Source: an uncultured Akkermansia sp.
Lineage (GTDB): Bacteria; Verrucomicrobiota; Verrucomicrobiia; Verrucomicrobiales; Akkermansiaceae
Assembly (NCBI GenBank): GCA_947588735.1
Contig: CANQAD010000008.1
Coordinates: 1-47,811 of the forward strand
Direction of reading: 5' to 3'
DNA length: 47,811 bases
Positions 32,888-41,300 of this stretch are shown piece by piece. Within the stretch, counting starts at the first letter, position 1. The number at the start of each line of letters is the position of its first letter. Below the pieces are notes generated by a model that worked only from the letters and a program-made list of their open reading frames with translations, had not been told where the DNA came from and ran no database searches. The translations under genes were made by a program, and so were the position numbers.

Positions 32888-34072
32888 ATGGGCGGGCTCA
32901 TCATAGCGCCAAAGGCGCGAATATTTCACGGACATGACTGGGTGTACGGAACAGAAGTGCGGACTGTGTACGGAGACCCGCAACCGGGGGAGGTAGTGGC
33001 GCTCAAAGACCAGCGGAACCGCTTCCTGGGCTCTGCCATCTACAACCCGCAGTCGCAAATTGTGGCGCGCCGGTTTTCACGCCGCAAGCAAGTTTTGGAT
33101 GCCGACTTTTTTCGGCGTCGCATTCGACAGGCGATTGAATTCAGAGAGCGACGTTTGCCCGGGGAGGAACTGCTGCGCCTGGTGTGGAGCGAAAGCGACG
33201 GACTGCCGGGGCTTATCGTGGACCGCTACCGGGATGTGCTGGTGGTGCAGACTCTGACGCTGGCCATGCACCTGCACGAGCCGGAAATTGTGGCAGCGCT
33301 CTGCGAACTGTTGCAGCCGACGTGTGTTTTGGTGCGCAATGATGCCGCAGTGCTGGCGGCGGAGGGACTGGAACAGGAGACGCATGTCGCGCATGGCAGT
33401 CTGCCGCCTCCCTTTGTGGCCAATGCGCGCGGGCTCAAATTCGAAGTGGATCCCGGGCGCGGGCAAAAGACCGGGCTGTACCTGGACCAACTTGACAACT
33501 ACGCCCAAGTGGCGCGCCACGCCATGGGCAAACGCGTGCTGGACTGCTTCTGCAACCAGGGAGGATTTGCGCTCGCCTGCGCCCAAGCTGGCACGGCGGC
33601 AGTGACGGCGGTCGATATTTCCGAGGCTGCCGTTGAATCGGCGCAGAGGAATGCGCAGCTCAACGAGGTGCGCCTGAATGCCGTGGTTGCCAACGCTTTT
33701 GACCTGCTGAAGGCGGAGAGTGAAAAAGTGCGCAACGGTGCGGAACCCAAGTGGGATCTCATCATCCTGGATCCGCCAAGCTTCACGCGCAACCGTAAGG
33801 CGCTTGCCGGCGCTCTGCGCGGGTACAAGGAAATTCACCTGCGCGCCATGCAGATGCTGCCCGTGGGCGGTCTCCTGTCAACCTTCTGCTGCTCGCATCA
33901 CATGAGCCGCGAACTCTTCCTGCAAGTCATAGCCGAGGCGGCGGTGGACGCCCACTGCACACTGCGGCTGGTGGAGGAGCACGGGCAGCGAGCGGACCAC
34001 CCGGTGCTGCTCAATTTGCCGGAGACGAGCTACCTGCGCGGGTTCACCTTTGAGATGGCGCCGGGGCGGTGA
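32888..34072 (+). CDS. rlmI: RlmI-type 23S rRNA (cytosine-C5) methyltransferase
   Basis: This 394-residue protein has an N-terminal PUA domain (about 1-75; IIAPKARIFHGHDWVYGTEV), a central RRFSRR..IDR region, and a Rossmann methyltransferase domain (about 185-394). SAM motif: VLDCFCNQGGFALACAQAG; motif IV: LIILDPPSF; then GLLSTFCCSHHM. This domain order is that of RlmI (m5C1962) and its paralogues. The exact target base is inferred from family. Convergent with the nucleotidyltransferase gene, 6 bp apart. Confidence 0.85.
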   Translation: MGGLIIAPKARIFHGHDWVYGTEVRTVYGDPQPGEVVALKDQRNRFLGSAIYNPQSQIVARRFSRRKQVLDADFFRRRIRQAIEFRERRLPGEELLRLVWSESDGLPGLIVDRYRDVLVVQTLTLAMHLHEPEIVAALCELLQPTCVLVRNDAAVLAAEGLEQETHVAHGSLPPPFVANARGLKFEVDPGRGQKTGLYLDQLDNYAQVARHAMGKRVLDCFCNQGGFALACAQAGTAAVTAVDISEAAVESAQRNAQLNEVRLNAVVANAFDLLKAESEKVRNGAEPKWDLIILDPPSFTRNRKALAGALRGYKEIHLRAMQMLPVGGLLSTFCCSHHMSRELFLQVIAEAAVDAHCTLRLVEEHGQRADHPVLLNLPETSYLRGFTFEMAPGR

Positions 34073-34078
34073 GCCGGT

Positions 34079-34975
34079 CTACGCCTGCACGGTGAGACGC
34101 GGGGTGAGGATGGCGCGTGTGTAGGAGCCGGGCGCTACGTGCGTGCGTGGCCACACAATGCAGTCGTTGAGCGTCACGCCCGCCGGCACAACCGCATCCT
34201 TGCACACAACGCTGTCCTCGCTTACATTCGCCGCAGGGGAGATGTCAGCTTCCGGGTGGATGCGTTGGGAGGAAGGCAGCTCCAGCAGGGCATTCAGATA
34301 GGCGGTGGGGGAGCCCAGCTCGTGCCAGTTGCCCCAGTCGGCCACGTAGCCGCCCATGCGTCCGCGGTGGATGAGTTCCAGCCAGGTGGGTACGATGGAG
34401 AAAGGCTCATCGACCGGCACGTCCGGGAAGAGGGAGGCAAGTTCCGGCTGCATGACGTAGATGCCGACGAATTGGTAGGACCCGGGATCGATGCCGAGTG
34501 CGTGGCGCATGTCGGTGACGCGGCCTGTCGCCGGGTCAAACCCCACGTTTTTTTTGCCGTCCACACTGCGCAGAGCGAGGGTCACCAGATGCCCGGTGCG
34601 GCGGTGTTCTGCCAGCAGTTCAGATACGGGAAAATCGCAGAGGATATCGCCGTTTTGCACGATAAGCGGTTCATCCGGTTGCACCCAAGGTAAAATCTTA
34701 CGCACACCGCCGCCGGAATCCAAGGGGCGTTCCTCATGGCTGAGGTGGACAGGGCAGCCGTGGTACTGCGGGTCCGGGAAAGGGAAAGCGCGCTCCCACA
34801 TGACTTCGAGTTGGCTGGTGTTGACCAAAAACTCGGTGACGCCGCCGCGCATCAAATGCTCCATGGTATGGTAGATGAGCGGCTTTTGGAAGACCGGCAG
34901 CAGCGGCTTGGGCACAATGTAGGAAAGAGGCGCCAGACGCGTGCCGAGACCGGCTCCCAGGATGAAAGCCTGCAT
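34079..34975 (-). CDS. Sugar-1-phosphate nucleotidyltransferase
   Basis: This protein of 298 residues starts MQAFILGAGLGTRLAPLSYIVPKPLLPVFQKP, the GxGxRL..PKP signature of NDP-sugar pyrophosphorylases. A QNGDILCDFP motif carries the metal-binding Asp. The last 50 residues look like a short left-handed beta-helix cap (HPEADISPAANVSEDSVVCKDAVV). It probably makes a nucleotide sugar for cell-envelope glycans, or acts like MurU in muramate recycling. The ATG is 2 bp after the DUF4126 stop, excluding the longer open frame upstream. Last gene of its operon. Confidence 0.85.
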   Translation of the reverse strand: MQAFILGAGLGTRLAPLSYIVPKPLLPVFQKPLIYHTMEHLMRGGVTEFLVNTSQLEVMWERAFPFPDPQYHGCPVHLSHEERPLDSGGGVRKILPWVQPDEPLIVQNGDILCDFPVSELLAEHRRTGHLVTLALRSVDGKKNVGFDPATGRVTDMRHALGIDPGSYQFVGIYVMQPELASLFPDVPVDEPFSIVPTWLELIHRGRMGGYVADWGNWHELGSPTAYLNALLELPSSQRIHPEADISPAANVSEDSVVCKDAVVPAGVTLNDCIVWPRTHVAPGSYTRAILTPRLTVQA

Positions 34976-34977
34976 GG

Positions 34978-35562
34978 CTATGAAACGGGTTGGAGAGTGG
35001 TCTTCCTGCGCCAGCGCCGGATGATGCGCCACAGCAACCACACAAAGAGAAGCACGCCGATAATGGCCAGCGCCGGCAGGGCAATAGCCAGCACAGCGCC
35101 CACAGCTGACAGCAGGTTTTCGGAGGTTGAGACAAGGAAGTTGCCGAAACCGCCCGTTGTCACTGTACTTGTACCGCGCGCGGCTGTGGTGCCCAGTTGC
35201 ACAATGCCGGCCGCGCCGGACCCCGCAAGGATGCCGATGGTCCACTGAAGGAAGTCCGGCATGTCGGGCAGCAACCCGGCGGTGACGACGGCCCCGGCTG
35301 CCACGGCGAGCGGCGCGCTCACGGTGTCCAGCAAATGATCCACGAAAGGCACATAGTAGGCGATGATTTCAACGATCGTGGCAATCAGGAGACTGCAAAA
35401 AGCGGGATCGCTGCCCACCCATGCCAGATGCTCGTTGACAGCATATCCGCCGAAGCGCACGGCGATGGATAAAGCCAGCAGAGGCAGGAATACGCGAAAA
35501 CCACAGGCGGCCGAAAGCGAAACGCCTGCGCAGAGAGCCATGATCAAAGCGAGCCAGTTCAT
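34978..35562 (-). CDS. DUF4126 membrane protein
   Basis: This 194-residue protein has about five hydrophobic segments (for example 2-30, 55-70, 80-98, 110-130, 155-178) and the SAACGFRVFLPLLALSIA start typical of DUF4126. The function is unknown. It is in an operon between an aminotransferase and a nucleotidyltransferase (gaps of 17 and 2 bp). The start at MNWLALIM is preferred over a longer frame because it matches the family N terminus. Confidence 0.8.
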   Translation of the reverse strand: MNWLALIMALCAGVSLSAACGFRVFLPLLALSIAVRFGGYAVNEHLAWVGSDPAFCSLLIATIVEIIAYYVPFVDHLLDTVSAPLAVAAGAVVTAGLLPDMPDFLQWTIGILAGSGAAGIVQLGTTAARGTSTVTTGGFGNFLVSTSENLLSAVGAVLAIALPALAIIGVLLFVWLLWRIIRRWRRKTTLQPVS

Positions 35563-35579
35563 TAATATCAGGGGGTGAG

Positions 35580-36755
35580 TTAGTGAGATTGCAGGGAATC
35601 GCAAAAGTGTTCCATTTTATCGCAGGCCTGCTCCAGCAGGTCGAATCCGGTAGCGTAGCAGCAGCGCAGGTAGCCCTCTCCGCAGGCGCCAAAGGCCGTT
35701 CCGGGTACGGCGGCCACTTTCTCCTCCTGCAGCAGGCGCATCGCAAACTCACGCGAGGAAAGACCAAAGCGTTTCACGCTTGGGAAAGTGTAAAAAGCGC
35801 CGCCGGGCAGGTGGCAATCCAGTCCCATATCATTGAAGCGTTTGACGATGTAGTCGCGGCGGCGGTGATAGCTGTCGCGCATTTCCTCCATGGCGGGTCT
35901 GCCGTTCTTGAGGGCTTCTATACCGGCCTCCTGGCTGGTGATGGAGGGGCAGATCATCGTGTATGAGTGGATTTTGACCATCAGGTCGATGAGTTCGCGC
36001 GGCCCGCAGGCGTAGCCGAGGCGCATGCCGGTCATGGCAAAAGCCTTGGAAAAGCCGTGCAGCAGCAGCGTGCGCTCTTTCATGCCGGGCAAAGAGGCAA
36101 TGCTCGTGTGTGGCTCGCCATCGTAACGCAGCTCTGAATAAATTTCATCGGTGAGCACAAAGATACCGTGCCGACAGCATATCTCCGCAATTTTTACGAG
36201 CGTTTCCAGCGGAGCGATGGAGCCGGTCGGATTGGTCGGAAAATTGAGCATGAGCACCTTTGTCTTGGGCGTGATGGCCGCTTCCAGCTTCTGCGGAGAA
36301 AGCGCAAAGAGATCGTCGATACTCGTCTGCACCGCCGTGGCATGCGCATAGGTCATGCTCACCGTGGGCGCGTAACTCACGTAGCCCGGCTCGTGGTAGA
36401 GCACCTCATCGCCGGGGTTGAGCAGGCAACGCAGTGCCAGGTCAATGGCCTGACTCACCCCTACGGTGGGCAGAATCTCGCAGGCAGGATCGTACTCCAC
36501 ATGAAAAAAATCCTGCACATACTGTGAAATAGCCCGGCGCAGGGATTCCAAGCCGTAATTGCTCGTGTAGGTGGTGTGGCCTTTTTCGAGCGAGTAGATG
36601 GCGGCCTCGCGCACGTGCCAAGGAGTGACGAAGTCGGGTTCCCCAACGCCCAGAGAGATGATCCCCTTGCTGCCGATGACGAGGTCAAAGAACTCGCGGA
36701 TGCCGGAGCGCGGGAGCTGGGTAATTTGGCGAGAGAGCGTGTGGTTCCAGTCCAT
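35580..36755 (-). CDS. Class I PLP-dependent aminotransferase
   Basis: This 391-residue fold-type I aminotransferase has Asn175 (NFPTNPTG), Asp203 and Tyr206 (LTDEIYSEL) for cofactor contact, and Schiff-base Lys237 in HGFSKAFAMTGMRLGY. The overall pattern is of the aspartate/aromatic/alanine branch (subgroup I-gamma like). The precise amino acid is not readable. It starts 3 bp after an Lrp-type regulator, which would fit amino-acid-responsive control. Confidence 0.9.
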   Translation of the reverse strand: MDWNHTLSRQITQLPRSGIREFFDLVIGSKGIISLGVGEPDFVTPWHVREAAIYSLEKGHTTYTSNYGLESLRRAISQYVQDFFHVEYDPACEILPTVGVSQAIDLALRCLLNPGDEVLYHEPGYVSYAPTVSMTYAHATAVQTSIDDLFALSPQKLEAAITPKTKVLMLNFPTNPTGSIAPLETLVKIAEICCRHGIFVLTDEIYSELRYDGEPHTSIASLPGMKERTLLLHGFSKAFAMTGMRLGYACGPRELIDLMVKIHSYTMICPSITSQEAGIEALKNGRPAMEEMRDSYHRRRDYIVKRFNDMGLDCHLPGGAFYTFPSVKRFGLSSREFAMRLLQEEKVAAVPGTAFGACGEGYLRCCYATGFDLLEQACDKMEHFCDSLQSH

Positions 36756-36758
36756 AAA

Positions 36759-37235
36759 TCAGGGGGCAACGCTAAGGCGCTCAGAGCAGGAAGGCTCATC
36801 GAACATCAGCCCGTACAGCTTGTAGGTTTTGAGGCGGAAGTGTGTGGCGGTGGAGATGACTCCCTCCATGCTGGAAAGTTTGTCCGTGACGAAACGGGCA
36901 ACTCCCATCAGATCTTTCGCCTCCACCATCACCAGCAAATCGTAGCCTCCCGACATCAGATAGCAGCTCTTCACCTCATCAAAACGGGCTATGCGTCCGG
37001 CCAGACGGTTGAATCCGCCCCCTCTCTCCGGTGTGCAGCGTACCTCGATGAAAGCAGCCACTCCCACCGAGTCGTCATTCACGATCGTTTGATAACCCAC
37101 GATACGTCCCTCCTTTTCCAACTCGGCCCGCGCAGCAGCTGCCTCCGGTACACCAACACCCAACCGGGCAGCCAGCTGCTCATCCGTCAGACGCGCGTCC
37201 TCCTCTAATAGTTTGAGTAATGCTTCCAGTGTCAT
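36759..37235 (-). CDS. Lrp/AsnC-family transcriptional regulator
   Basis: This 158-residue protein has an N-terminal winged helix-turn-helix (about 1-55; LLKLLEEDARLTDEQLAARLGVGVPEAAAARAELEKEGRI) and an amino-acid-binding RAM domain (about 65-145; GVAAFIEVRCTPERGGGF and SCYLMSGGYDLLVMVEAKD). It probably regulates its own operon, which contains an aminotransferase. The ATG lies 7 bases after a perfect -10. Confidence 0.9.
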   Translation of the reverse strand: MTLEALLKLLEEDARLTDEQLAARLGVGVPEAAAARAELEKEGRIVGYQTIVNDDSVGVAAFIEVRCTPERGGGFNRLAGRIARFDEVKSCYLMSGGYDLLVMVEAKDLMGVARFVTDKLSSMEGVISTATHFRLKTYKLYGLMFDEPSCSERLSVAP

Positions 37236-37242
37236 GGTGGGC

Positions 37243-37271
37243 ATTATAGCACAAGCCGCCTCCCCTGGCAA
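37243..37271 (-). promoter_or_regulatory. Promoter of the lrp-aminotransferase operon
   Basis: Minus strand -35 TTGCCA (37266-37271), 17-bp spacer, perfect -10 TATAAT (37243-37248). ATG 7 bases further, leaderless. Confidence 0.85.
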
Positions 37272-37292
37272 GATTTGCCCGTCCAAAACCAG

Positions 37293-37525
37293 GGCAACCG
37301 CATGAAGACATGCGCTTGCTATTGACGATTGATGAGTTACGAATTACGATTTATTGATCATGTGCGCGTTGCGCAGGTTTTTCGAATCATGAACGTAGGC
37401 AGGAGAGTTCTTGAGAGCCATCATCATGATGACTGCTTGTTGTCATTGTTTTTGATGCGTATCAACGATCATATCAGCCAACAAGGTCATTTTCTCCGTT
37501 GATGAACTTCTTTCAAATGCGGTTG
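37293..37525 (+). repeat. GGCAACCGCAT-family element, copy 2
   Basis: A 233-bp near-duplicate of 15910-16143, with inverted ends GGCAACCGCAT and ATGCGGTTGC. Differences are scattered single bases plus small indels in T-runs. Confidence 0.8.
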
Positions 37526-37559
37526 CTATTGTCGATGGGGATTAACGAATTAATTTGAA

Positions 37560-38024
37560 TGCCACCGCCCCTGCTCCGCACCTCCCCCCCCCGCTCGCCA
37601 GCGCGCAAATTTCCCAAATCGTCAATCGTCAATCGTCAATCGTCAATCGTCAATCGTCAATCGTCAATCGTCAATCGTCAATCGTCAATCGTCAATCGTA
37701 ACTCGGAAATCGAAAATCCACCTGTGTTTCAGCTCTACTCCCTCGTCGCTTTCGAACCATTGACCACCCACGATTTCACCCACCGACGCCGCTGAAGCGT
37801 CGCAACTCCGCGAGCTATGCTCGCCGAACTTTTCAAATCGAAAATCGTAACTCGTCAATCGTAATTCCCCAACCTCCAACGTTTTGCGTTTGTTCATCTC
37901 TTTTCAAAAGAGATAAGCGGGTTTCAGCCGACAAATAGGCTTATGATAAGCAAATTAGGCAATTTTCAGCTTCCTCCGTTCAAGGGGGTGCGACGGCGCT
38001 TTTTTTCTGTGTCATACACGTAAC
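37560..38024 (+). repeat. CACGTG-ended intergenic element, copy H (diverged)
   Basis: Diverged forward copy. Recognisable parts are the gccagcgcgcaaatttccc block, the gtgtttcagct block and, at the right end, GGGGGTGC and CTTTTTTTCTGTGTCATACACGT. It has lost a clear left terminus and contains the expanded 7-base array at 37621-37697. Confidence 0.6.
37621..37697 (+). repeat. Tandem array of 11 exact GTCAATC units
   Basis: Eleven uninterrupted copies of the 7-base unit GTCAATC. The other repeat elements hold one to three such units at the same position, so this is an expansion inside copy H. Confidence 0.95.
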
Positions 38025-38210
38025 AAGGAAGGCATCAAAGCCCCCGTTTATTTATCTCTTTCCGGGAGAGAAACGCCGGAAAATGGATCCCTTATCCTTT
38101 GCTCGTCAATTTCCCTGATTGCGAAACAATTTTGGGCATTGTCCGTGAGGTCTCTGCCATTATTTTTCAAAAATTGAAAAAAGCAACTGGACTTCTCTTT
38201 TGAAAAGAGA
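37896..38210. promoter_or_regulatory. Paired TCTCTTTT/AAAAGAGA palindromes upstream of the giant gene
   Basis: A perfect palindrome ATCTCTTTTCAAAAGAGAT at 37896-37914 and TCTCTTTTGAAAAGAGA at 38194-38210, each followed by AA(G/A)C(G/T)GGTTTC. A degraded related motif is at about 38052-38072. Between 38025 and 38318 I see no gene. A tandem 13-base GC repeat (GGACAGCGCGCGC twice) is at about 38237-38262 and a possible -10 TATAAC is at 38290-38295 without a clear -35. Operators or RNA hairpins controlling the giant gene are possible. Confidence 0.45.
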
Positions 38211-38318
38211 TAAACTGGTTTCTGCTCGGGGGTGGACAGCGCGCGCGGACAGCGCGCGCGGGAGGGATGCGCGCACGCACGAGCCTCCGTATAACAACAG
38301 CTCAACGCAAGAACTGAC

Positions 38319-41300
38319 ATGAAGTTGCACTTACCTTCTCGCTTACGCGCGGCTCTTCTGGCCTGCCTGGCTTCACTGGCTTGTCCGGCCTTGCCCACTA
38401 CGCTCGCCTCGGCCTCCGGTTTGACCGCCCTGGCAGCCTTCTCCCCCGCGCGCGCCGATGAACCGACTGCTTCCGACCCCTCTCTCCCTGATGGCGCTTC
38501 CCTTTTCGATGGTGAGGATGATCAACTCGAGCCGGATGACTATGGGATGATGCTCATAGAAGTACTCCCGGAAGACTGCACTTATTCAGTCACGGCGAAC
38601 GAACAACAGGAAAACAGTCTAGTAAAGGCCTGTCAAGAACACAACAGCGCCAGCGACAAATGGTATGTGAATATTCCTCAGACAACCGATCGCGTTTATT
38701 TCAGTAACGGCGTAGACATTTTAGCCGGTATTTATCTGGCACAAACACTCGAGGTAAATGCAGCGAGTCATAATGGATCACTAACATTCTCGGGAGCATT
38801 TACTGGAGCAGAGGGTGCGGATTTTATTTTCAATTACACAACAGGAAGTTACACTCTCAATTTCAATGAGGACAGCCTAAAGAATTTTTCTGGAGATGTT
38901 CAAACAATCGGTGCAAGAGACCGGACAATAACAGTAAAAATTTCCGGCCACTCCAACACTGGGGAATTGAGTATGAGTGGTAGCGACGCAAACACAACTT
39001 TGGAACTTATAGCCGCCACCATGCAGAACAGCTCCATAGACGTCATTAACTTGACGGTGAGCAAAAAGGACGGGGCCGATGGGGGGACTACCACATTCAA
39101 CATTAGTGGAGACGGTGAGGGCGACGGTACAGTCAACGTGAGCGGGACGATGACGTTTAGCGAGGGTGTTTCCGTGAATTTCCAGAAAGGCAATATCACG
39201 GCAGCCAACGTAGCGGGCAGCGCGAAGGACGTGACCATGAGCGATGGCGTCAGCTGGACTATCAACGGCGGTTCGTTGACGATTGGGACACTGTCGGCGA
39301 CAAACGCGACCTTGAAGCTTGGAGGAAATACTTCGCTGACAATGGGCTCGGGGACACTGGGTCTCCAATCGTTGTCTGTCGCAGCGGGGGGAACTGCGCG
39401 GATCGCGCTGGGCGGCACATTGGACCTGAGTAGCGGGACCGTACAGACTGGGGAATGGGGTGGCCAACTCACGCTCGTCATTGACCTGAGCGGGGAAGGG
39501 AAACTCAAGCTGAGCAGTGGCGTCATGACCGCCCTCACGACATTGGGAACGCAAGACAAATTCACCCTCAGGCTTGAAAGTTTGTCTCCTCCTTCGTCCA
39601 ACTCTTATGCTCTTTTTGACCCGAATGGGATAGGAGAGGAGACCATGCAGAGTTTCCTGAATGCCGTACTGGACAAGACGAATATGGGACGGCACACGGT
39701 GGACGTTGATGGAAACGGGAACATTACCATTGATGGCGAGGATGCGCACAACCTCACTTGGACTAGCGGCGTGGCTACGTGGACAAATGGTTCGACCGGA
39801 TGGACGGGAGACAGTGTCGGGACATTCCAAAACGGTGACAACGTCACCTTCGATGACACCGGAAGTGATCCGCACACAGTTACCTGGAGTGGTGAGTTGC
39901 TGACGGGTTCCATGACCGTCTCCAATGGCACGTGGACCTTCACGAGCAGCAACGCAGAGAATGACAGCCTCCAAGTGACCGGAGCTTTCTCTGTGACTGC
40001 GGGGGCGAGCGTCACGTTCGGCGGGCCTGGGAGCGTGACGCTGGACAATGTGACGAGCTGGGCGGGCGGCATGGGACTGCAAGGCGGCGCGCAGCTGGAG
40101 ATTAAGTCAACGAGCGCCGATGCCAGTACGCTCACGCCGAGCTCTTTCACCCTGGGGGAGGACGGCGGCAGCTTGACGCTGGGGAGTGGGATCAGCCTCA
40201 CTGCTGCAAGCGCCAGCTTCACAGCAGGAGCGGATTGGAGCCTGACCGGAGACGGCACGTTCACCATCACAAGCATTGGGGACAGTCAAGGCAGCATGGG
40301 CGCACTCACTCTGGGCGGAGGATTGACTCTGGCTCTGCAAAGCGGAACCCTGACAACAACCGGTCTCACCTTGGGTGAAGGGGGAGGGATCGTCAATCTT
40401 GCAGAGGGAGCCACCCTGAACGTTAGCGGCTCCATCACGGGGTTGAGTACCACAAATAAACTGACGGTTACCGGACAGGGAGGGACGCTTGTGCTGGATG
40501 GAGCGGGGGATCTGAGTAACAATTTGGTGGTAGCCAATAGCAACAAATTGGAGTGCATCGAGTTGAAGGGAGGAACATCATGGAATGTGAGCCATGATTT
40601 TTCCGGAGCAAACACGATAAAAGTTGGTGCAGGTTCAAGACTGAGTGTTAACGCATCAGTTTGGTACGACACGAGAGTCTCTGCAGCAATCGAGCTGCTG
40701 GGAGGTACAATAAGCATGCAACCTACTGGACAGTTTTCTACAAACGCGCAGGCCGTTACGTTAACGAGTGTGACGTTTACGGATGGTTCAGTGATCGAAA
40801 ACGGCGATAGGAATAACTACAAACAGTGGACACTTGAGAGTGTTGGGGGATCCGGGAAACTGACCATTCGAAGCAACGCTAATGGTTGGCATACTACAAC
40901 GTTCGCAAGCGGGGGGACTTGGAGCAATTTCAAAGGGTGTATTGAATTTGCCGCTAGTGGAAACGGCTTCAACGGACACACCCATGTGGTGTTTGGGGAT
41001 AATGTAGACACCACGGCGGGTGGGGGTGGGTACTTCATTGGCTCGTACCTTGGGAACTGGACAATGGGGCAGAACGTGCAGGCTCAGGTGAAGGAGGCAT
41101 TTTATGCGGGCGGGGAGTTGTCAATGGGTACGGGCTCGGCGTTGTCGATCTCCGGCGTTGCGGAGGGGAGCGTTGTAACGCTTGGGGTCTGTGAAGGTAC
41201 ACTGACGCTGGATGGAGGCAGCAAACTGACGATTGGAGCCGTGAAAGCCGCAGATGGTGTCCCAACAGGAAAATTTGGCACGTTGATCGGAGGCGCCGGG

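Noticed and set aside
37621..37697. CRISPR array
   Set aside because: The units are contiguous 7-base repeats without spacers and no cas gene is present.
38048..38398. A minus-strand gene of about 116 codons upstream of the giant gene
   Set aside because: It covers the giant gene's signal peptide on the other strand, has no recognisable domain, and lies over palindromic regulatory-looking sequence.
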